Shown: positions 1 through 5,485 of the stretch, piece after piece
Position numbering within the stretch: the first letter of the stretch is position 1
Layout of the letters: every line of letters begins with the position of its first letter
NCBI GenBank assembly: GCA_016195115.1
Contig: JACQAI010000375.1
Coordinates: forward strand, 1 to 5,485
DNA from: Pseudomonadota bacterium
GTDB lineage: Bacteria > Pseudomonadota > Alphaproteobacteria > Elsterales > Elsteraceae
Reading direction: 5' to 3'
Length of the DNA: 5,485 nucleotides
Translations under genes and position numbers: made by a program
Notes under the pieces: generated by a model
What the model was told of the DNA's origin: nothing
The model's input: the letters and a program-made list of their open reading frames with translations, nothing else
Database searches by the model: none

Positions 1-1061
1 AAATCGGCATAGATGCCGGTCTCCAGCATCGCCTTGCAGATCGCCATGAACTCCCAGCGATGGCCGATGCACAGCTTGAAGCCGACCGGCTTGCCCTTGG
101 CGAGGTCGCGCAGCTTGGCGGTGAACTCCATCATCTCGATCGGGGTCGAGAACGCCGAATGGCGCGCCGGCGAGATGCAGTCGACCCCGACCGGAACGCC
201 GCGCGCGGCGGCGATCTCGGGCGACACCTTGGGCCCCGGCAGCACGCCGCCATGGCCCGGCTTGGCGCCTTGCGACAGCTTGATCTCGATCATTCTGACC
301 TGATCCTCGGCCGCCTGCTCGGCGAACCGCTCGGACGAGAACGTGCTGTCGGGATTGCGGCAGCCGAAGTAACCGCTGCCGATCTCCCAGATGATGTCGC
401 CGCCGTGCACGCGGTGGTGTTGACTGAAGCCGCCCTCGCCGGTGTCATGGGCGAAGTTGCCCATCTTGGCGCCCTTGTTGAGCGCCCGGATGGCGTTGGC
501 GCTGAGCGCGCCGAAGCTCATCGCCGAGATGTTGTAGACCGCGGCCGAGTACGGGCGCGGACAGTCGGGGCCGCCGATCATGATGCGCGGCTGCTCGCGC
601 GACGGCTCCTTGGGCACGATCGAGTGGTTGAGCCACTCGAAACCCATGGCATAGACGTCGAGCTGGGTGCCGAACGGTCGCTTGTCGAGCTGGCCCTTGG
701 CGCGCTGATAGACGATCGATCGCTTGACGCGGTTGAACGGCGTGCCGTCGGTATCGCTCTCGAGGAAGTACTGGCGGATCTCGGGTCGGACCTCCTCGAG
801 CAGGAAGCGGATGCGCGCCGAGATCGGGTAGTTGCGCAGCAGGCTGTGGTGGGTCTGGAAAGTGTCGTAGGTGCCGACCACGGCGAGCACCAGCGCGATG
901 GCGAACCCGGTCAGGAACCACAAATTGACGAAGGCAAGGCCGAGGAACACGACGGTCGCGGCGAGCACGCCGGTGTAGAGGATGTAGCGGCGGCTGAATG
1001 CCAGGCGCGCCACGGTTAATCCCGGCAGGCCTGTCTCCCTCGCCGGGCTGCGCATCAGCAT
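1..1061 (-). CDS. FMN-binding glutamate synthase family protein, membrane-anchored, N-terminal 353 residues (C-terminus beyond window)
   Basis: This is a stand-alone relative of the FMN-binding synthase domain of glutamate synthase (GltB), the domain that converts 2-oxoglutarate plus ammonia to glutamate. The GltB N-terminal glutamine amidotransferase domain is absent. Two adjacent hydrophobic stretches lie near the N-terminus (about residues 26-45 and 47-63), suggesting a membrane hairpin with the enzyme domain in the cytoplasm. The synthase domain begins near residue 170. Visible family motifs are SAMSFGALSANAI (179-191), GEGGFS (208-213), IKLSQGAKPGHGGVLPG (260-276) and DCISPARHSAFS (294-305), then GKPVGFKLCIGH (323-334). 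From memory, family members run to about 520-545 residues, so roughly the last third, including the region expected to carry the iron-sulfur cysteines, lies outside the window. ATG at 1061 is chosen because GGAGGAG sits 8 nt upstream; a second ATG at 1055 is spaced less well. The gene diverges from the histidine kinase. The true substrate is uncertain: related FMN domains also occur in N-methylglutamate synthase, but no partner subunits are visible. Confidence 0.9.
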   Translation of the reverse strand, partial: MLMRSPARETGLPGLTVARLAFSRRYILYTGVLAATVVFLGLAFVNLWFLTGFAIALVLAVVGTYDTFQTHHSLLRNYPISARIRFLLEEVRPEIRQYFLESDTDGTPFNRVKRSIVYQRAKGQLDKRPFGTQLDVYAMGFEWLNHSIVPKEPSREQPRIMIGGPDCPRPYSAAVYNISAMSFGALSANAIRALNKGAKMGNFAHDTGEGGFSQHHRVHGGDIIWEIGSGYFGCRNPDSTFSSERFAEQAAEDQVRMIEIKLSQGAKPGHGGVLPGPKVSPEIAAARGVPVGVDCISPARHSAFSTPIEMMEFTAKLRDLAKGKPVGFKLCIGHRWEFMAICKAMLETGIYAD

Positions 1062-1069
1062 CTGGCCGT

Positions 1070-1076
1070 CTCCTCC
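1070..1076 (-). promoter_or_regulatory. Shine-Dalgarno site of the glutamate-synthase-family gene
   Basis: GGAGGAG on the minus strand is a near-perfect anti-16S match ending 8 nt before ATG at 1061. It would be 14 nt from the in-frame ATG at 1055, so it favours the upstream start. Confidence 0.75.
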
Positions 1077-1147
1077 GTTGGTCCCGGCTCACCGGCCGGG
1101 CTCGATAGCCCCGAACTTAGCACAATTCGCGTCAACAACCCGTGAAT

Positions 1148-1164
1148 GGCCCGGGTGCCGGGCC
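1148..1164 (+). repeat. Perfect 7-bp inverted repeat in the kinase leader
   Basis: GGCCCGG (1148-1154) and CCGGGCC (1158-1164) flank a 3-nt GTG loop, giving an all-GC stem. It overlaps a second palindrome, GGGCC-G-GGCCC at 1160-1170, so the two could form alternative structures. It may shape the kinase mRNA leader. By itself it could also be chance in GC-rich DNA. Confidence 0.45.
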
Positions 1165-1241
1165 GGGCCCGCGGCGCTCCGGCCGTCGGGCTGGAGCGGG
1201 GGCCGGGGCTTCGACTAAGCTCGGCCCCGAGCGTTCCTGCC

Positions 1242-1247
1242 GGGGGG
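1242..1247 (+). promoter_or_regulatory. Candidate ribosome binding site for the kinase TTG start
   Basis: A run of six G ends 5 nt before TTG at 1253. It is only a weak Shine-Dalgarno match, but it is better than anything upstream of the alternative GTG at 1142, which is preceded by the pyrimidine/A-rich GTCAACAACCC. Confidence 0.35.
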
Positions 1248-1252
1248 CCGGT

Positions 1253-4200
1253 TTGAGCCTATTGGTGCGTCTGCTGCTGTTGATCGGCATCGCGTCGCTG
1301 CCGGCGATCGCGATCGTCGCCTACAACGAGATCGAGCTGCGGCACGCCCGCGAGGCCGAGGTGCGCGACCAGGCGCTGCGCATCGCCCGCGAGACCGCGG
1401 CCGAGCTCGAGCGCACCGTCGAAGGCGTGCGCGGGCTCCTTGTGACCTTGGCTGAACTTCCGGTCATCCGCGAGCAGGACGGTGCAGCGTGCATCGCCTA
1501 TCTCGGGCGGCTGCGCCACAACTACCCGGAGTATCTGGTGATCAGCGTCGCGACCGCGGCCGGCGACGTCTATTGCAACAGCAGCAACGCCGCCCGCACA
1601 CCCAATGTCAGCGATCGCTACAGCTTCCGCCAGGCGCTCGCGACCGGCGGCTTCGCGATCGGCGAATATCTCGTGGGGCGGATCACCGACCGCAAGCTAA
1701 TCGCGTTCGCCTACCCGATCCGCGACGATGCCGGCCGCACCATCGGCGCGACGCTCGCGGGCGTCGATCTCGACTGGCTCGGCCGGCATCTGGCGCTGCG
1801 CTCGCCGTCGGGCGACCTGGCGCTGGCGGTGATCGATCGCAACGGCACCTTCCTGGTGCGCTATCCCGACCCGGAAAAATGGGTCGGCCACAGCGATCCG
1901 CAGCGTCTGTTCGATCCAGGCCGCGCGGCGGGACCCCGCGTCGGCGAGGACATCTCGGCGGACGGCGTGGTCCAGATCGGCGCGACCGTGCCGATCGCGT
2001 TCGGGCCGCAGACCGACCTCGTGGTCGCCATCGGCCTGTCGAAGGAAGCGGCGTTCGCGGCGATCGATCGCGCCACCCGACGCGACATCGCGCTGATCAT
2101 CGCCGGGCTGGTGCTGTCGGTGCTGGCGGCGCTGCTCGGTGGCCGCTATTTCCTGCGCCGCCCGATCGCGCAGCTGGCCGGCGCAGCGGCGCGCTGGCGC
2201 GAGGGCGACTACGGGGCGCGTGCGCGCGTGCGCGGCCGCGTCTCCGAGCTCAGCCGGCTGGCCGAGACGTTCGACGCCATGGCCGACGCGCTGGCGCAGC
2301 GCGAGGCGGCGCTGCGCACCGCCGATGAGCGCCTGCGCCTGACCGCGAGCGCGATCAAACTCGGCACCTGGGATCAGGACGTTGCCACCGGCGAGCGCGT
2401 GTGGTCCGAGCAAGTCCGCCGCGCGCTCGGCCTGCCGGACACCGCCCCGGCGACCCTCGAGACGTTGCGCAACCTCATCCATCCCGACGACGTGGGGCCG
2501 TCCGACGTGCGCTATCGCGCCGCGCTCGATGTGGCGAACGGCGGCGACTACGAGAACGAGTTCCGCATTCGCCGCTACGACGACGGCAGCGAGCGCTGGA
2601 TCGCGCTGCGCGGCCGGATCTTCTTCGACGCGACCGGCAAGCCGATCCGGGCGGTCGGCATTCTGTTCGATATCACCGAACGCAAGCGCGCCGACGAGGC
2701 GGCGCGGCGCAGCGAGGAGAGCCTAAGGCTTGCGGTCGAGACCACGGGACTCGGACTGTGGGAGCACGACGTCCAGAACCGGAAATTGATCTGGTCGGAT
2801 CGCACCAAAGCTTTCCTTGGCCTGCCGCCGGATGCCGAGGTCGACTACAAGGTCTATCTGGAGCGAATCCATCCCGACGACCGCGAGCGGCTGGTCGGCA
2901 TTCACCGTCGCGCGCTCGATCCGGCCGGCGATGGCCGGTTCCGCTCGGAGCATCGCGCCGTTCTGCCCGACGGTTCGGTGCATTGGCTGCTCGCCTCCGG
3001 CCAGGTGCTGTTCGACGCCGAGCGGCGGCCGGTGCGCGTGCTTGGCGGCTCGATCGACATCACCGAGCGCAAGCTCGCCGAGGAGGCGACGCAGCGCATC
3101 AACGAGATTCTCGAGGAGCGGGTCGGCGAGCGCACCCGCGCCCTGTACGCCGAGATGCGTCAGCGCCAGCACGTCGAGGCGACCCTGCGCCAGGCCCAGA
3201 AGATGCAGGCGGTCGGCCAGCTCGCCGGCGGCGTGGCGCACGATTTCAACAACCTCCTGACCGTCGTCGCCGGCAACCTCGAGCTGCTCGAGCAGCACCT
3301 GACGCATGACCCGGCCAACCGGCTGCTGCGCTCGGCGATGCGCGCGGTCGATCGCGGCGCGCAATTGACCCATCGGCTGCTGGCGTTCTCGCGCAAGCAG
3401 CACCTGCAGCCGAAGCCGGTCGACATCAACGGCCTGATCTCGGGCATGGGGGACCTGTTGACGCGCACCTTGGGCGGCACCATCCAGGTCCGCATGGCGC
3501 TGTCGGACGGGCTGTGGCGCGCGCTGGTCGACCCGACCCAGATCGAGCTGGCACTGCTCAATCTGGCGATCAATTCGCGTGACGCCATGCCGGACGTCGG
3601 CATCCTGACGATCTCGACGCGCAACGCGCAGGTCGCGGTCGTCGGCGAGGATCTGGTGCCCGGCGATTATATCGTGCTCGCCGTCACCGACACCGGCACG
3701 GGCATGAACGAAGACGTGGTGGCACGCGCGTTCGAGCCGTTCTTCACCACCAAGGAGGTCGGCAAGGGCACCGGCCTCGGCCTGAGCCAGGTCTACGGCG
3801 TGGTCAACCAGCTCGGCGGCACCGTGCGCCTGCAGAGCCGGATCGGCGAGGGCACTACCGTCGAGCTCTATTTGCCGCGCAGCGAGGCCCAGGCGCAGGA
3901 CGAGTCGGAGGCCCAGGTCGCGGCGGCGCGCTCGCGCGAGGCCGTCCTGATGGTGGTCGACGACGACCCCGACGTGCGCGAGCTGACCGTGGCGTGCCTC
4001 GGCCAGCTTGGCTACGGCGTCGTCGAGGCGGCGAGCGGCGCGGCCGCGCTCGCCTTGCTCGACGGCGACCAGACCGTCGACCTCCTGATCGCCGACTTTG
4101 CCATGCCGGGCATGAATGGCCGGGTGTTCGTCAACGAGGCCAAGTTGCGCCGTCCCGGACTGCGGGTGATCTTCGTCACCGGTTACGCCGATGCCGCGGC

Positions 4201-4342
4201 GCTGGCGCTCGAAGCCGACGAGATCCTGCTGTCGAAGCCGTTCCGGGTCGCCGAGCTCGCGCGGGAGGTCGCCAACATGCTGGAACGGCCGGCGCGCGCA
4301 CCCAGCGCTCACAACGTCGTGCCGTTCGGTCGCGCGCGCTAG
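1253..4342 (+). CDS. Hybrid sensor histidine kinase: Cache-like sensor, HAMP, two PAS, HisKA, HATPase, receiver
   Basis: This is a membrane sensor kinase of 1029 residues from the preferred TTG start (1066 if GTG at 1142 is used; residues here count from TTG). TM1 is about 2-24. A periplasmic double-Cache-like domain spans about 26-263, and TM2 about 279-297. HAMP is about 300-353. PAS1 (358-480) and PAS2 (489-608) each carry IHPDD (409-413, 539-543) and end with DITERK. A coiled coil (608-653) contains the RVGERTRALYAEM pattern. HisKA has the H-box GGVAHDFNNLL with phospho-acceptor His663. The ATPase domain shows the N-box NLAINSRDAM (Asn774), G1 DTGTG (Asp813), FEPFFTTK (827-834) and G2 GKGTGLG (837-843). 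The receiver (about 897-1010) has Asp903/Asp904, phospho-acceptor Asp948, Thr976 and Lys995, so kinase and receiver both look functional. The HDFNNLL type often carries a C-terminal receiver, which may act as a phosphate sink or relay. No HPt domain or partner regulator is in view. The ligand is unknown; the RxWYxxA element of amino-acid-binding Cache domains is not seen (the equivalent area reads DRYSFRQAL). TTG is preferred because the 37 residues before it are Gly/Ala/Arg/Pro-rich with atypical codons, and the frame is closed by TAG at 1118-1120. Confidence 0.93.
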   Translation: MSLLVRLLLLIGIASLPAIAIVAYNEIELRHAREAEVRDQALRIARETAAELERTVEGVRGLLVTLAELPVIREQDGAACIAYLGRLRHNYPEYLVISVATAAGDVYCNSSNAARTPNVSDRYSFRQALATGGFAIGEYLVGRITDRKLIAFAYPIRDDAGRTIGATLAGVDLDWLGRHLALRSPSGDLALAVIDRNGTFLVRYPDPEKWVGHSDPQRLFDPGRAAGPRVGEDISADGVVQIGATVPIAFGPQTDLVVAIGLSKEAAFAAIDRATRRDIALIIAGLVLSVLAALLGGRYFLRRPIAQLAGAAARWREGDYGARARVRGRVSELSRLAETFDAMADALAQREAALRTADERLRLTASAIKLGTWDQDVATGERVWSEQVRRALGLPDTAPATLETLRNLIHPDDVGPSDVRYRAALDVANGGDYENEFRIRRYDDGSERWIALRGRIFFDATGKPIRAVGILFDITERKRADEAARRSEESLRLAVETTGLGLWEHDVQNRKLIWSDRTKAFLGLPPDAEVDYKVYLERIHPDDRERLVGIHRRALDPAGDGRFRSEHRAVLPDGSVHWLLASGQVLFDAERRPVRVLGGSIDITERKLAEEATQRINEILEERVGERTRALYAEMRQRQHVEATLRQAQKMQAVGQLAGGVAHDFNNLLTVVAGNLELLEQHLTHDPANRLLRSAMRAVDRGAQLTHRLLAFSRKQHLQPKPVDINGLISGMGDLLTRTLGGTIQVRMALSDGLWRALVDPTQIELALLNLAINSRDAMPDVGILTISTRNAQVAVVGEDLVPGDYIVLAVTDTGTGMNEDVVARAFEPFFTTKEVGKGTGLGLSQVYGVVNQLGGTVRLQSRIGEGTTVELYLPRSEAQAQDESEAQVAAARSREAVLMVVDDDPDVRELTVACLGQLGYGVVEAASGAAALALLDGDQTVDLLIADFAMPGMNGRVFVNEAKLRRPGLRVIFVTGYADAAALALEADEILLSKPFRVAELAREVANMLERPARAPSAHNVVPFGRAR

Positions 4343-4344
4343 TC

Positions 4345-4368
4345 CGGCAGGGGACTTCGCCCCTGCCG
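4345..4368. terminator. Perfect 9-bp hairpin between convergent genes, probable bidirectional terminator
   Basis: CGGCAGGGG (4345-4353) pairs perfectly with CCCCTGCCG (4360-4368) around the 6-nt loop ACTTCG. The hairpin starts 2 nt after the kinase TAG (4340-4342) and, on the minus strand, 1 nt after the chemoreceptor TGA (4372-4370). Placement and symmetry fit a shared terminator or 3'-end-stabilising structure for both transcripts. There is no T-run on either side, so it is not a classical intrinsic terminator. It may work through hairpin strength alone, assist Rho, or protect mRNA ends. Confidence 0.6.
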
Positions 4369-4369
4369 C

Positions 4370-5485
4370 TCAGGCGGCGCGCACGGTCCCCAGGAACTGC
4401 TCGACCTCGCCGGCGAGCGCCTGTGCCTGCTCGGCCAGATGGTCGGCCGCGGTACGCACGCCGTCGGCTGCGGTTCCTGATTCCTCTACGGCGCTCGATA
4501 CGCTGCCGATGTTCTTGCTGACCTCCTGGGTGCCGCCGGCGGCTTGCTGGACGTTGCGCGTGATCTCCTGGGTCGCCGCGGACTGCTGCTCGACCGCCGC
4601 CGCGATCGAGGCCGAGATCTGGTTGACCTCGAGGATGGTCTTGGAGATGCCCCGGATGGTGTCGACCGCCGACGCGGTCTCGGACTGGATCGTGGCGATC
4701 TGGGCGCGGATGTCGTCGGTCGCGCGCGCCGTTTGGCTCGCCAGGTTCTTGACCTCTGAGGCAACCACGGCGAAGCCCTTGCCGGCGTCGCCGGCGCGTG
4801 CCGCCTCGATCGTCGCGTTCAACGCCAGCAGGTTGGTTTGCGCCGCGATGCCGTTGATCAGGGCCACGACCTCGCCGATCTTCTGCGCGCCGTCGGCCAA
4901 GCCCGCGACGGTTCGGTTGGTCTTTTCGCCTTCCTCGGCCGCCCGCTTGGACACGGTCGAGGCGTGGGCGACCTGACGACCGATCTCGGAGATCGACGAC
5001 GACAGCTCCTCGGATGCGGCGGCGACAGTCTGCACGTTGGCGGTGGCCTGGTTGGCCGCCGAGGCGACGGCGAGCGACTTCTCGCGCGTGGTCCCGGCGG
5101 TCGTCGACATCGAGCGCGCGGTCGATTGCATGTGCGCCGCGTCGCGCGATAGCGCCTCGACGATGCCGCTGACCCGCTTCTCGAAATCGTCCGCCAGGTC
5201 GGCGAGCAGCGCCTTCTTGTCCTGTTCGGCCTTGTGCTTCAGCGCTTCCTGTTCGGTCTGCAGCTGGTGCATCGCCAGCGCGTTGTCCTTGAAGACCTGG
5301 ACGGTCTTGGCCATGGCGCCGATCTCGTCGCGGCGGTCGGTCTCGCTGACCGGCACCTCGAGATGCCCGGTGGCGAGCTCGGCCATCGTGCTCTTCAGCC
5401 GGCTGAGCGCGCCGGTGATGTTGTGGCCGATCGCGAACCCGAGCGCCGCCGTGATCGAGATCACGACCAGCGCCGTGACCCCAAG
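4370..5485 (-). CDS. Methyl-accepting chemotaxis protein, C-terminal 371 residues (N-terminus beyond window)
   Basis: This chemoreceptor relays ligand binding to the CheA/CheW array at the membrane. The reading frame is open to the window edge. The GTG at 5464 is an internal Val in a transmembrane helix rather than a start, because the hydrophobic sequence continues upstream of it (LGVTALVV...). Residues count from the first complete codon at 5485. TM2 is about 1-19. HAMP is about 20-71, including DEIGAM (53-58). A long helical signalling domain follows, with the conserved hairpin tip at about 205-249 (AAQTNLLALNATIEAARAG, then GKGFAVVASEVKNLA), the CheA/CheW contact region. Candidate methylation helices flank it roughly symmetrically: ASEELSSSI (about 157-165) and VEQQSAATQEI (about 298-308). 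The protein ends GTVRAA and lacks a C-terminal NWETF-like pentapeptide for tethering CheR/CheB. The ligand-binding domain and TM1 are outside the window, so the stimulus cannot be inferred. It converges with the kinase gene, 27 nt apart. Confidence 0.95.
   Translation of the reverse strand, partial: LGVTALVVISITAALGFAIGHNITGALSRLKSTMAELATGHLEVPVSETDRRDEIGAMAKTVQVFKDNALAMHQLQTEQEALKHKAEQDKKALLADLADDFEKRVSGIVEALSRDAAHMQSTARSMSTTAGTTREKSLAVASAANQATANVQTVAAASEELSSSISEIGRQVAHASTVSKRAAEEGEKTNRTVAGLADGAQKIGEVVALINGIAAQTNLLALNATIEAARAGDAGKGFAVVASEVKNLASQTARATDDIRAQIATIQSETASAVDTIRGISKTILEVNQISASIAAAVEQQSAATQEITRNVQQAAGGTQEVSKNIGSVSSAVEESGTAADGVRTAADHLAEQAQALAGEVEQFLGTVRAA

Larger units (their letters stand above)
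1062..1252. other. Divergent intergenic and leader region with GC-rich inverted repeats
   Basis: This region separates the start of the minus-strand synthase-like gene from the preferred start of the plus-strand kinase, and should hold both promoters. The AT-richer core at about 1111-1140 is the most likely promoter area, but I could not assign a convincing -35/-10 pair on either strand. A minus-strand TTGACG (1135-1130) is a good -35 match, yet the best -10-like CTATCG (1108-1103) is 21 nt away, which is too far. Flanking this core are inverted repeats: 1083-1088 with 1095-1100 (6 bp, in the synthase gene's leader), 1148-1154 with 1158-1164 (7 bp, 3-nt loop), and 1204-1209 with 1224-1229 (6 bp, 14-nt loop). 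The part from 1142 is also open in the kinase frame and could be coding if the upstream GTG is used. Confidence 0.5.

Noticed and set aside
60..1019. A 319-codon plus-strand open frame opposite the glutamate-synthase-family gene
   Set aside because: The opposite strand encodes clear family motifs over the same bases. This product is low-complexity Ala/Arg/Asp/Glu without domains.
445..1092. A 215-codon minus-strand frame overlapping the start of the glutamate-synthase-family gene
   Set aside because: It is in a different frame from the conserved motifs and its Arg/Pro-rich product matches nothing known. The real frame starts at 1061 and stays open to the window edge.
1111..1133. A general-stress (EcfG-type) promoter on the plus strand, GAAC ... 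CGTC
   Set aside because: The spacer is about 13 nt, shorter than the 16-17 nt expected, and the first G of GGAAC is missing.
1103..1135. A possible sigma-70 promoter on the minus strand (TTGACG ... CTATCG)
   Set aside because: The hexamers are 21 nt apart, and at 17-nt spacing the -10 would be GGGGCT. This is too weak to annotate as a promoter.
1489..2328. A 279-codon plus-strand frame inside the kinase gene
   Set aside because: It is a shifted frame of the Cache/HAMP coding region, with an Arg/Gly-rich product and no domain.
2723..4312. A 529-codon open frame on the minus strand opposite the kinase
   Set aside because: It is antisense to the HisKA, HATPase and receiver coding sequence. 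Its product is rich in Arg, Ala, Asp, Gln and His with no recognisable domain, as expected for an antisense frame in GC-rich DNA.
5462..5464. GTG at 5464 as the start of the chemotaxis protein
   Set aside because: The reading frame continues to the window edge with hydrophobic residues that complete a transmembrane helix, and a chemoreceptor needs its sensor domain upstream. The codon is an internal Val.

Overview
The window is a stretch of GC-rich bacterial chromosome. Codon third positions are dominated by G and C, and the protein sequences resemble those of Alphaproteobacteria (Rhizobiales or Rhodospirillales type). That placement rests on protein style only, because there is no rRNA or other marker here. 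No mobile element, tRNA, CRISPR array or sign of horizontal transfer was seen.

The layout is three genes, two of them cut by the window edges. Positions 1-1061 (minus strand) hold the first 353 residues of a membrane-anchored, FMN-binding glutamate-synthase-family protein. Positions 1062-1252 are a divergent intergenic and leader region with several GC-rich inverted repeats. Positions 1253-4342 (plus strand; a longer reading frame opens at 1142) encode a large hybrid sensor histidine kinase: TM - periplasmic Cache-like sensor - TM - HAMP - PAS - PAS - coiled coil - HisKA - HATPase - receiver. Positions 4343-4369 are a 27-nt convergent gap almost filled by a perfect 9-bp hairpin. Positions 4370-5485 (minus strand) hold the C-terminal 371 residues of a methyl-accepting chemotaxis protein: end of a TM helix, HAMP and the full cytoplasmic signalling hairpin.

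The three genes do not form an operon. The first and second diverge, and the second and third converge. Kinase and chemoreceptor are both membrane signalling proteins with HAMP linkers, but nothing in the sequence shows that they share a pathway. The kinase has its own receiver and no separate response regulator or HPt gene in view, so its output is unknown. The window looks like ordinary signalling and metabolic gene content. The points most worth a second look are the kinase start codon and its structured leader, the shared hairpin between the convergent genes, and the membrane-anchored stand-alone glutamate synthase domain. I found no convincing undescribed system.
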